Assembly: GCA_964017045.1 (NCBI GenBank)
Contig: OZ024808.1
Span: 10,099,784 to 10,163,783 of the forward strand
DNA length: 64,000 bases
Origin: Omphiscola glabra
Lineage: Eukaryota; Mollusca; Gastropoda; Lymnaeidae
Reading direction: 5' to 3'
The position numbers were made by a program, and so were the translations under genes. A model generated the notes under the pieces. It was not told where the DNA came from, searched no databases, and saw only the letters and a program-made list of their open reading frames with translations. Shown piece by piece: positions 23,090-34,162 of this stretch. Each line of letters starts with the position of its first letter. The stretch's first letter is position 1.

Positions 23090-24400
23090 AATGTGAAATT
23101 GATATGGGAACAACCTTTTTTGCCAGTCTTAATGAAGAGTCAAAGGATCACGAAACACCAATTCGAACGCAGCTCATTGAAGAGCAGAAGAATGATCCAG
23201 AAATCATTAAACTTCGAGAGAATGCTTTTACCAAAGAAGAAGCTGAGCAATTCCCTGTTTTGTTATTTCTTACAAGATGACATGCTTATAAGGAAATGGT
23301 GACCTCCAGGCGTAAAAGCTGATGAAGAACGGAGGATAGTGCATCAGATAGTAGTTCCTACACTTTTCAGGAACAAAGTCCTGAACTTAGCCCATGATTC
23401 ACCACTTTCAGACCATTTGTGAGGGAACAAGACATATCACAAAATCATGTCACACTTCTTGTGGCTCAAAATCATGAAAGATGTGGTTGACTACTGCAGA
23501 TCATGTCATACTTGTCAGGTGGTAGGGAAACCCAACCAGAAGATACCACCAGCTTCTCTTCAACCCACACGGTGGTTTTAAGAACTATTCAGTCGCGTCA
23601 TGATACACTGCGTTGGAACTCTGCCAAAGACAAAATCAGGTCACCAATACTTGCTGACAATCATGTGTGCGTCAACAAGGTTCTCAGAAGCTATTCCTCT
23701 TCACAATATCAAGGCTCTGAACATCGTCAAAGCCCTGACGAAGTTTTTTACATTGTTTGGTCTTCCGAAGTCTGTACAGCCCGACTAAGGAACCAACTTC
23801 AAGGCTGGACTATTCAAACAAGTGATGAACTAATTGGTTATAGAACACTGCTTGTCGAGTGCATATCATCCTGAGTTGCAGGGAGCACTTGAGCGATTTC
23901 ATCGGACATTAAAGAACATGATGAGAACATACTACCTAGAACAAGAGAAAGACTGGGATGAAGAAATCAGCATGCTACTGTTCACTGCAAAAGAAGCAGT
24001 TCAAAAATCGCAGATTCAGCCCCTTTGAACTGGTGTTTGGCCATAAGTTTTGCGGCCCCCTTCAACTTTTAAAAGACACGTGGATGTCATCGACACCCAC
24101 AGGAGGACTTTTGGACTTTGTCTTAAAGTTTAAAACTAAACTTTTTAATGCCGTTAATTTGGCAAAATCATATTTAAAAGATTCTCAATCTAAAATGAAA
24201 GTTTGGTATGACAAAAAGTCCAAATTCAGACAGTTTGCTTCAGGGGACAAAGTGCTTGTACTTTTGCCAAATACCACTACAAGCTAGATATTTTGGTCCT
24301 TATATAGTTGAATCAAAACTTAATGATTTAAATTACACTGTGTTAACACCAGATCGTAAAAGAAAGAAACATGTCACATTAATTATGTTAAAAGAATATG
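23090..24400 (+). pseudogene. Gypsy integrase with GPY/F module, frameshifted, first catalytic Asp lost
   Basis: The N-terminal HHCC zinc domain is readable across frames (AHDSPLSDH, then YCRSCHTCQ). In the core, TKSGHQYLLTIM marks the first strand pair, but the expected Asp before CVG is His (IHCVG). The block for the second Asp is VQPD followed by a stop, then GTNFKAGLFK. The catalytic Glu is in HPELQGALERFHRTLK. The GPY/F module reads ARYFGPYIVE at about 24289-24320. At least four frame changes are needed to read it through. Confidence 0.8.
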
Positions 24401-24499
24401 TAGAAAGAAAATGTGATGATGATTGTCCATCCTCAGAAACTAATGTTAACACAATCTCAACTGTAAATTCAGTACTTAAAGAAAATGTTAATGAAACCT

Positions 24500-25255
24500 T
24501 TAATAGTATCCCAGAAAAAGTTGGTAACTACAAGTTCAATAATTCAGAAATACTGGCCAACATAGATGAGAAACTAGGACATTTGCCATTGTCGGAGAAG
24601 GATGTTGTTAAATCTGTTATTGCAGATTTTGTTTCACTTTTCCCTGACGACACCGACGTGCCTAATAAAACAACATCTCTGTACGTGATATTGACATGGG
24701 CAATGCAGTTCCGGTCAAGCAACACCCCTATAGGGTCAATCCGGAAAAACTTGAAATAATCCGGTCTGAAATAAAATAAATGCTTGAAAATGATATTGAT
24801 CCAAGCTCTAGTAACTTAAACTGGAGTTCTCCATGTATTTTAGTCCCGAAGCCTGACAAAAGTTAAAATTATTAACAATATACTAGCTAATGCTCCTGTT
24901 CTCATTGCACCAGACTTTAAAAAACAGTTTAGATTAGCTATAGATGCTTGTGACGTTGGCATTGGTGCAGTTCTTTTTCAAGAAGATGACCACAGTGTAG
25001 ATCATAACTCCCATCAGAAAAATTATTCCACCGTAGAAAAAGAATGTTTAGGTTTAATTCTTGCTCTGCAACAATTTGATTTTTATTTCAGTTGTTCCTT
25101 ACATTCAGTACTTGTTTTTACTGATCTTAATCCTTTAACATTTTTGAATAAGATGATCTCCATATCAAAGATTGTTAAGATGGAGTCTATTTTTACAACA
25201 TATTAAAGGCAAAGATAATGTGATTGCAGATACTGTGTCCAGAAATTAATTTTCA
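24500..25255 (+). pseudogene. Gypsy RT N-terminal scrap joined to RNase H
   Basis: The linker LGHLPLSEKDVVKSVIADF and the RT entry block NWSSPCILVPKPD (about 24820-24862) are present. The sequence then jumps to ANAPVLIAPDFKKQFRLAID, the start of RNase H. The RT palm with the YxDD catalytic pair is missing. RNase H keeps AIDACDVGIGAVLFQED, STVEKECLGLILAL and VFTDLNPL, so the Asp, Glu and Asp positions are visible. A stop near 25206 ends it. Confidence 0.8.
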
Positions 25256-25400
25256 CTGTACATAAATTATGTAATTGTTTATAAGCTGTTAAGAAGCTTT
25301 TGTTTAATATTTTGAAGGAAAGAAATGTATTTTCTTTTACTTGTTTAATGGAAAAGAATTCCATTTTGAAAACTGAAATTTTTTCTTTTAAGAGGGGAGG

Positions 25401-25737
25401 TGTAGACGACGTGTGTTTATGTCATGAACTCTAGCAGACAAGCTCGAGACCGTGGGTAGCTAGAAATAGTCTCCCTTTGACCTCAGCTACAATTAACAAA
25501 TCCATGGCCTGTTTAATGATTCGAATATTGTGGAAACATCCGGAGACCTCTGCAAAGGAAACCATTGTGTAAGGTAGTTCTAGAGATATCTGTAAAACCG
25601 ACTAAAAAAGGAGAGGAGAGCGATTTTGAGAAGGAGATCATTTTATCAGGAGATACTTGGAGCGTGTGTTATTTTTGCTACGAAACAGAGCTTTGTTTAC
25701 TGTGTGTGTGTAGATTTCTTTTCATCATTGTACCCTT
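25401..25737 (+). repeat. 3' LTR of the Gypsy element (right end uncertain)
   Basis: Starts TGTAGACGACG directly after the polypurine tract AAGAGGGGAGG (25390-25400), the usual position of a 3' LTR. The right end is unclear because an RTE LINE begins near 25738. Either the LINE landed in the LTR or the LTR ends just before it. Confidence 0.6.
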
Positions 25738-25945
25738 TTTGCAACTCCGCCAAGGCCGGTCCCAAGCCCGGTTGCAAAAGGACTAGGGTTGGCGTGAGGC
25801 CAGCTACCTCCCCCCGTAAAAACAAATTGCTTCTCCAAGAGGGTTCTTCTTCTCCAAGAGGGTTCTTCTTCTCCAAGAAGAGCTATGAAGCCTTGTGGCC
25901 AAACCCTGACTATACTGGAAGCCTCAAAGCCGAAGACCCTCCTTT

Positions 25946-26685
25946 CTAAGGAAACAAACAGGCACGTGGAATGTCAGAACCATGTATGAAACAGGGAAAG
26001 CAGCGCAGGTGGCAGCAGAAATGAGAACTTACAAACTTACACTGCTGGGCATCTGTGAAACAAGATGGATACAAGCTGGACAAATAACTTTGGCCTCTGG
26101 AGAAATGTTACTATACTCTGGGCATGAGGAGGAAAATGCTCCGCACACACAAGGAGTCGCTCTAATGTTGTCCAGGATGGCACAGGATGCATTGATTGGA
26201 TGGGAAGCCCCTGGACCAAGAATAATAACAGCAACATTCTGAACCAAGAAAAAGAAAATAAAGATGAACATAATACAGTGTTACGCACCCACCAACGACA
26301 GCAAAGAAGACGAGAAAGAAACATTCTACAATAGACTACAAACAATAGAAAAATTCCCAAATAGAGACCTGAACATTTTAATGGGGGACCTTAACGCCAA
26401 GATCAGAAAAGACAACAGTGGATATGAGGAAATCATGGGACGCCATGGTGTAGGAGAGAGAAATGAGAACGGAGAAAGACTAGCAGACTTCTGCGCAACA
26501 CATGAGCTTTTCAACATAAAAACATCCACAAGATAACATGGGTATCCCCGGACAACAAAACACAAAATCAAATAGATCACATATGTATTAAAAAAAAATT
26601 TAGAAAGTCTCTACAAGATGTACGAGCAAAAAGAGGAGCAGATGTCGCATCCGATCATCATCTTGTTTGGGCAAGACTCAAGTTA
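25946..26685 (+). pseudogene. RTE endonuclease, copy B
   Basis: Blocks in order: [51 protein letters not shown], then TGA at 26240-26242. After that come NIIQCYAPTND, LNILMGDLNAKIRKDNSGYE (catalytic Asp/Asn block), MGRHGVGERNENGERLADFC, a frameshift near 26535, NQIDHICIKK, and VASDHHLVWARL with the catalytic Asp-His pair. All endonuclease blocks missing from the first copy are present here. Confidence 0.85.
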
Positions 26686-28657
26686 AAGTTGAAGAAGAAC
26701 TGGGAACCGCCAACTGCTAAGCGAACAAAATTCAATGTAGCACTTTTGACAAATGAGCAGAAAAGAGAGGAATTCAGTGTTACCTTAAGGAATAAGTTCC
26801 AAGCACTGGAAGACCAAAATGACCAAGTAGAACATAAATGGCAAAATATAAAGTCGTCTGTAACATCCACTTGCCAAGAATTTTTAGGATCAGTGAAGCA
26901 GAAACACAAAGACTGGCTCTCACTCAACACACTGCAAAAAATAAAAGAGAGAAAAGAAATGAAATGTATAGTTAACAGCAGCCGCACCAGGGCGGAGAAA
27001 ACAAAAGCGCAAGAGAAATATAAAGAAGCAAACCAAAAGGTAAAAAACAGCATAAAAAAAGATAAGAATGCCTACATAGACGGTTTAGCATCAACAGCAG
27101 AAGAAGCAGCCAAGAAGGGCAACCTGAGAGAGCTCTACGATATAACAAGAAAACTGTCAGGGCGATACAAAAGGCCGGAGAGACCTGTCAAAGATAGAGA
27201 AGGTAGATCAATAACAGAAAGGAAAGAGCAACAAAAAAATGGGTGGAATACTTTAAAGAACTATTAAACAGACCCCCCACCCACAGACATACAACCAGCA
27301 AATGAAGACTTACAAATAGAAGAAAGCGCACCAAATAGGGAAGAAATAGCTCTGGCCATCAAGCAGCTCAAATTAGGGAAAGCACCGGGTCCGGACAATG
27401 TCACAGCAGAGATAATGAGAGCTGATATAAATACAATAGTCAACATGCCGCACCCTCTGTTTGAAAAGATATGGGAAGAAGAGAGAGTTCCAAAAGATTG
27501 GAAAGAAATATACCTCATCAAGATACCAAAGAAAGGGGATCTCAGCAATTGTGCAAATTACAGAGGATTCACACTGCTGTCCGTACCAGGAAAGGTCTTT
27601 AACAGAATTATTTTGAATAGAATTAAAGACCAGGTCGACATGCAGCTACGAGATCAACAGGCTGGATTCCGCCAAAACAGATCATGCACAGATCAAATTG
27701 CAGCACTGAGAATCATTGTAGAACAGTCCATCGAATGGAACTCCCCCTTATACATAAATTTTATAGACTACGAAAAGGCCTTTGATAGCCTGGACCGACA
27801 AACATTGTGGAAACTTCTTCGGCACTATGGAGTTCCAGGGAAATTAGTCAGGATCATTCAGAGCTCTTATGAAGAAATGACATGCAGGGTGGTCCACGAA
27901 GCTAGACTCACAGATGCCTTTACAGTCGAAACAGGAGTCAGACAAGGATGCCTCTTGTCCCCATTTCTATTCATCCTTGCCATTGACTGGATAATAAAAA
28001 ATTCCACTGACAAAAAAAGGAATGGAATACAGTGGACACTCTGGGAACAACTGAATGACCTAGATTTTGCAGATGACATTGCACTTCTGTCCCACAACCA
28101 GCAAGATATACAGGAAAAGACAAAAGATGTAGCCACCTTTTCATCACAGCTCGGACTCAATATAAATAAAAGCAAGACGAAAATCATGAAGGTAAACTCA
28201 TCCAACCAAGAGCATATCTGTCTGGAAGGAAAGGCACTGGAAGAAGTGGAGTCCTTCAATTACTTAAGCAGCACCATAGACACAAATGGCGGATCCGACG
28301 CGGACGTGTGGTCTAGAATTGGAAAAGCTAGATCAGCATATGTGTTATTAAAGAAAATATGGGAGTCAAAGCAGCTGAAACTTCAAACCAAAGTCAGAAT
28401 CTTTAACACAAATGTCAAAACAGTCCTACTTTATGGAGCAGAAATGTGGAAAACATCAGCGAGCATTACACAGAAAGTGCAGACATTCATAAAAACAAGC
28501 CTTAGAAAGATCCTTAACATCAAATGGCCAAATACCATCACCAACAAAGATCTATTAGAAAGGACATACCAGGTGCCCATTGATGAAGACATCATAAAGA
28601 AAAGATGGAGGTGGATTGGGCATACTCTCAGAAAACCCCCAGATAGCACCACCTTTC
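26686..28657 (+). pseudogene. RTE reverse transcriptase, copy B
   Basis: The linker and RT run from KLKKNWEPPTAKRTKFNVAL to about 27267, then a frameshift in the NRP/PTDIQPAN region near 27268. From there the frame is open to 28719: [46 protein letters not shown] (catalytic Asp pair) and [12 protein letters not shown]. Residues after PPDSTT come from the neighbouring repeat. Confidence 0.88.
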
Positions 28658-28809
28658 CAATGTTATCCCATTTCCATATAGGATCCCGATTTGATCGTGA
28701 CATAGATATAGCTTTTTAAAGATATCGAACTTTCTGGAACATTCTAGATTATATATTATTAGTTTTGCATCAACCGATATTTCTGTACGGACAGTGCAGT
28801 GTATTGCTA

Positions 28810-29725
28810 CCACCTTTGGCATATATCCATCAATTCATATAGAACCTATAGTGTTGTCTAAGTCTATTGGTATTTATATAGCTTATATAAGGAAAAATTA
28901 AATGGGGCCCCCGGCCCCAGAGGAATGGATATTATGAATTCGGTACCCTTTAGTATTTGAGTATGGATAATCAAGTGTATGTGAACTAAGTTCGGTCAAA
29001 ATCCATAAACTCATGTAGTAAGTATTAAGCCTATTGCTATTTATATAGCTCATATAAGGAAAAATGAAATGGGGCCCCCGGCCCCAGAGGAATGGATATT
29101 ATGAGTTCAGTACCCTTCGGTACATAAATATGGATAATCAAGTGTATATCTACTAAGTTTGATCAAGATCCATCCATTCATATAGGAGTATTAAGCCTAT
29201 CGATATTTATATAGCTCATATAAGGAAAAATGAAATGGGGCCCCCGGCCCCAGGAGAATAGATATTATGAGTTCAGTACCCTTCGGTATTTGAATGTGGA
29301 TAATCAAGTGTACGTGTACTAAGTTTGATCGATATCCATCCATTCACGTAGGAGTATTTGTTTGAACATTTTTTATATAGCTCATATAAGGAAAAATGAA
29401 ATGGGGCCCCCGGCCCCAGGAGAATGGATATTATGAGTTCAGTACCCATTAGTATTTGAGTATGGATAATCAAGTGTACGTGTACTAAGTTTGATCGATG
29501 TCCATCCATTCACGTAGGAGCATTTGTTTGTAATTTTTTTATATAGCTCATATAAGAAAAAAACGAATTCGGGGCCCCCGGCCCCAAACGAAATGTTATT
29601 AAAAGTTCTCAACCCCTTAAGAGTTCCTTCTGGATAATGATGGATACATGTGCCAAGTTTGGTCAAGATCCATCAATCCGTTTAAAAGCCTTTGTGGAAC
29701 AGACAAACAAACAAATTTTCACTTT
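28810..29725 (+). repeat. 166-bp tandem satellite with a palindromic GC core and tail module
   Basis: The core GGGGCCCCCGGCCCC starts at 28904, 29071, 29237, 29403 and 29571, giving periods of 166-168 bp. Each unit also has CTCATATAAG, GGATATTATGAGTTCAGTAC, TATGGATAATCAAGTGTA and CCATCCATTCA blocks. The block ends with the tail module at 29632-29721, which is itself a diverged relative of part of the unit. It directly follows the truncated RTE at 28657. Minus-strand ORFs here (29273-29666) only translate the repeat. Confidence 0.9.
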
Positions 29726-29759
29726 TATATATATATATGATATGATATGATATATGATG

Positions 29760-32700
29760 ATATGATTTTTTGTAAAAAATAAAATAATCAAAATTAATTA
29801 TTTATTTGGCCAAATCATTACCTCGACTTTATGGGAACAATTGTTTGTCACAAATGATTGGGACACAATTAAAACATAATAATTTCTTATGATTATTTGA
29901 TAGAAAGAACACCACATTAACTACCAATTAGCTAGACCAAACCTTTTAACAAATTTTCAAATATAGAAAATATTTTCAATAAAAACATAAAAATATATCC
30001 TTTCTTTTATTTTCTTTTAACAGTTATTCCTAGAAGGGAAAGGAATGCTTACACTTTAGCAGATATCTGTGTCTGAAGTGAGGTCTTGGCTTGGTCAGCA
30101 GATATCTATACCTGAAGTGGGTTCTTAACTTGCTAATGCACAAGAAAGGGTAATACTTCAGTTTATATGATTTCAAATTTTTAAAACTTATTTTGTTTAA
30201 CAAATATGTTTAAATATTAAAATTATATAAATTTCTATTTTTGTGAACTTTTTTTATATCTTCAAATGTCATTTTAAAAAAATTCTCTATTTCTAGCTTC
30301 AACTAAAGATGATAAGATTGATAACCATGGGCAGCCACAATAATGGATGACCCATCAACAACCACTTTTAGATTCAATGGATGACCCATCAACATCCAGT
30401 GTTAGACCCAAAGGTTGACTCTTCACTATCGGTTGTTAGTTTGAATTAATTCTAATTCACTATGGATTTTAAGAAATATGTAAGTTTTTAAAAAAAATTT
30501 AATTTACTGTTAAAAATTAACAAACATTGATAAGAAAAACATTCCTACATGAAATTCTTTAAAAAAAAATTTTAACATATATTTATCATAAACCTTGTCA
30601 TGGCTGCATCTTAATGTCTGGCTTTGTCCCTATTTTTCTAGGTTAGAAAACATCTGGAAAAACTCTGACATCATGTCAATTTAACTCTAGGTGTTACTAT
30701 GGTGTGTGGAATATTTTCTTATCTTGCTTCTTGTTATTATATGCGCACAAATCTCAAGTAAACAGCCTGATAATATATTATACAATTTTTTCAATAACCC
30801 AAATTTCTTATTTTACTAAACTGGTTCAGTAACTCCAGATTTGGGAGTCATTTTTATTAGTAAAAACCTTTGTCAAAAATCAAATCTATTTTTTATAATG
30901 AATGAATGTGTACAAAGAAAATGCAAGATATTATTCCAGTTAATTTTAAGACATAAAGAGGTATTAAATAAATTAATACATTTTTTATGGTGTAAATATA
31001 CTTAAACTTACATATTCAATTTTTACCATGTCAAATTTTCATAAAATGTCTGTGTTTCAACATACATGGTTTTGATTTAGAAAAAATACTTTGGGATAGT
31101 TGAAACAAATTCTCAGTAAACATTTTAACAGATAAAATAGTTATTTATAATTTACCTAAATTTAAAAATGTCTATATTTAGCAAATGCTTGTTTAGATTT
31201 GTAGATGAAAGAGATGTTGTAATTTTATTATATCAGTTATTTAGAACAATTTGCATTCACAAATGAAATAGTTTTCAAATGCTTCTCTTGAATGATTGAC
31301 CTGAATGATAAAATAAAATAATTAAATTACTAATCAATTTGTTTTGGTTGTTTTTATTTACTTTGTTATTAATTGTTGTGTTTTGTTGGATGTTGTTACA
31401 ATCATAAACTTTGTCAGTCTTATGGAAAAATAAGTCTTGGACTTTTCATTCATTTTATTATGGATTTTATTTGGTACGAATTTAATTATTTAATTTCTTT
31501 ACATTAGGCCTGTGTACATTCAATAACTTTAAACTCTGCATTTTTTAATCAAACAAAGTAATGTGTTTAAGAAAAAAGAACTCACTCAATGTTACTAGTA
31601 ATTACAAATGAGCAACTAATATTAGCTATCCTTGAGCACATGAGATAAATATCAAACCAATTTTTGAACATTTGCTTTGATGAATGGCTCAAAAGTTTTA
31701 ATAAATCCTTAAAGTTATTGTTATTATATAAGGTGAAGATTTTTAAAAAAAGTTTCTGCCTCCAACTTTTACTGTTATATGAAGTTAAAACTATTAATTT
31801 ATCAAATACAAAAGATTAAGTAGTAGAATAAAAACTAAAATATAATTGTTATAAACTTTAAATACAATTTTTACCATTGATTTAAATCGAGGTTATTAAA
31901 ATATCGTTATAAATTCATATCTATGATTATTATAACAAACTATGATCAAAAAGAGATAACTTAGGAAAACAAAATTTGAAGTAAATTATTTTACGGTCTA
32001 AGGGGAATAACCTGGCAAGAAAAAAGTAACTAACAAAATATGACGCAAAATTAAATGGGAAATAACTGTTACAATCTTTACATTTAAAAAAAAAATACAC
32101 GATAGCTTCCCATAGACCATAAAAATGCAATCGTAAGCTTTTAAAAAAAAAAAAAAATACACGACAGCCTCCGTTTTAAAGTAAGAATTGAAAAAGGTGA
32201 TTCCTGCTGTCATTTGCGTAAATTTTAAAATGTAAATGATGGATATTTCTGACCACTAAAATTTATTTCTTGTTTGCAAAATGTTTGTTTTAAACTATTA
32301 TTGCTTAAAAACTGTATAAGTTGTGGGTGAACAAGACAAAGTCATGTCATTAAACGTGTCGTTCTAAATCAATGACTTTATTAGATACAACAGACTATCA
32401 TCTTTGAGATGATGAAAACCAGGGGAAATAAAAAAGGCGTGGAAAAAGAAAGATAACACAACCGTATCATTAATTAAGTTTATATGTACATTTATATGAG
32501 AGGCATTTGCAATTAACATAATCTGATTATATTATGATGGTCAGATAATATGTCTAATGAAAAATAAATGTAATTCAACATTAATATGCTTATATATATA
32601 TATTAAATTAATAATTTAAATTCATATATGTAAATTTACTAACACCTATTACAATTGACTACATTTAAAAATAACTTCAATGATCCTGGGGGTAGGAGGT

Positions 32701-34162
32701 CGGGGAGGTAAGACTGAGGACGGCAAAAAGCGCATCAAAAATAAGCCTGCCCGAATCCCATCACACTCAAAGAAAACCAAGCTGCGACAAGGGGGAAAAA
32801 AGACCCCCTGTAGAACAAGACAGTCAGCAACAATCGATGAGATCCACACCAAGTTGATCAAAGTACATAAAAAAAAAAATTAAAAAAAAGGGAGACAACC
32901 CACAGCCTTTATTACCTTCCAACAAAAAAAAAAAAACAAGAAAAAATATTAAATAGTCCAACAGTAATTCAACAACAAACCCATCTTTTCCCCCACCCTT
33001 CCCCAATCCACATTGATGAGGAGACAAGCCTACCCTGCATCTCTCCCAAACCAATTACCAATGAACACAAACCCACAAGTCCAATGTGATACCCGCTGGA
33101 GAGCCATGGTTGTCCAAGTCAACGGCTGCCTGAAGAAAGATGCTGTCAAACCAAAAATACATTTCAACTTTACTAAATTAAGGAACAATTCAAATATATC
33201 AAACAAAATATTAAATAAGTCGAGATGAGAAAATGAACACAACACAAAGAAAATGGAGTGTGACGAAGCAGGGCATGAAATATACACATAATATATGCAA
33301 GTTAGAGAGAACATGGACTAGTGGCACTGATGGTGGCATCTTAGAAAACGTGGACCTAGTATTATATTCTGATTTTCCATCACTGACCACAATCAATACG
33401 AAGAAAAAAAAAATATGTGTACAGTTACATTTTGCTAAGTTACACACCCACATGTTAAATGGAGTAAATCACATTCAATCAAACATAGTAACTTGGTACA
33501 CACACATACAATTTTAATTGCCATATGTAACATCTGAGATAACTATTTATCTAATAGAATTTAAAAAAAAAATAATTTCAAAATGTACATATTTTCATTC
33601 AACTGAGAAATGTATACATACATAAAAATGTATTGAATAGTAAGCATTTAAATTAAAGAGAAAAGGAAGGGATTTTCCTTGTATTCATTTTTTTTCTGCA
33701 CGTTTAAAAACTATTTAAACATATAAATACATAATATCATATAAACTATTTTTTCTGCATGTATAATTTTCTATCATATAGCATATTTAGTACACATTTA
33801 TAACATCATTAAATTTGATTTTGCAATAAAATTTCTTCACTCTTGTCAATATGAATGAAGGGCCAAATATCTTTTAACAAATAATAGAAAACTATGGAAA
33901 ATATTTTAACAATTGTCATTTCAATAGTATTTGTAACATTCAACCATAGTTTTTTCATGTAAACCAAACAAGTGTTATGTTAAATTCCCAAACAGGTGTG
34001 TTAACAGGAAGTAAAGAATGGGAACAGATTCCTGTAAATGAAAATGTCAACAACAGCTTTGTAGTGTCCACCCAAAACACTAATCCCTTGTGGGCAATAT
34101 ATGAAAATGAAAAGTTTCAATTTATTTTAATTTTAAATCTCACTTTTGAAATGTTTGTAAGC
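29760..34162. other. AT-rich spacer, nothing convincing
   Basis: 4.4 kb without a supported gene. There is a two-copy repeat near 30058-30130 (GCAGATATCTGTGTCTGAAG and variant). A 67-codon basic ORF at 32680-32883 and a 71-codon ORF at 33013-33228 have no family signature I recognise. Long A runs surround them (about 32868-32945). They could be parts of a decayed retroposed transcript. Confidence 0.4.

Larger units (their letters stand above)
21115..25737 (+). mobile_element. Decayed Gypsy-type LTR retrotransposon with IN before RT (Gmr1-like order)
   Basis: The recognisable order is gag, zinc knuckle, protease, integrase, GPY/F module, start of RT, RNase H, polypurine tract, then a 3' LTR at 25401. 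Integrase lying upstream of RT is the Copia-like order known within Gypsy for Gmr1-type elements; ordinary Gypsy has RT-RH-IN. Many frameshifts and stops break the reading frame, and most of the RT, including the catalytic core, is deleted. No 5' LTR was found upstream of gag. There is no envelope gene. The element is inactive. Confidence 0.85.
25738..28657 (+). mobile_element. RTE-type LINE, second copy, 3'-truncated
   Basis: Same RTE group as the copy at 5064-7903 but a different subfamily. It keeps a 5' leader (about 25738-25945), a nearly full endonuclease, and the reverse transcriptase. It stops abruptly at about 28655, after the [13 protein letters not shown] block, where the C-terminal GRP-rich segment should begin. 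From there the sequence is satellite-related. The coding region is broken by an in-frame stop and several frameshifts. Confidence 0.88.

Noticed and set aside
29273..29666. Minus-strand ORFs with repeated VNGW-SIKLSTRTLDYP blocks
   Set aside because: They translate the 166-bp satellite; the repeated protein blocks follow the DNA period.
32680..32883. 67-codon basic ORF possibly encoding a small nuclear or ribosomal protein
   Set aside because: No recognisable family motif and A-runs on its right side; kept only as a note in the spacer entry.
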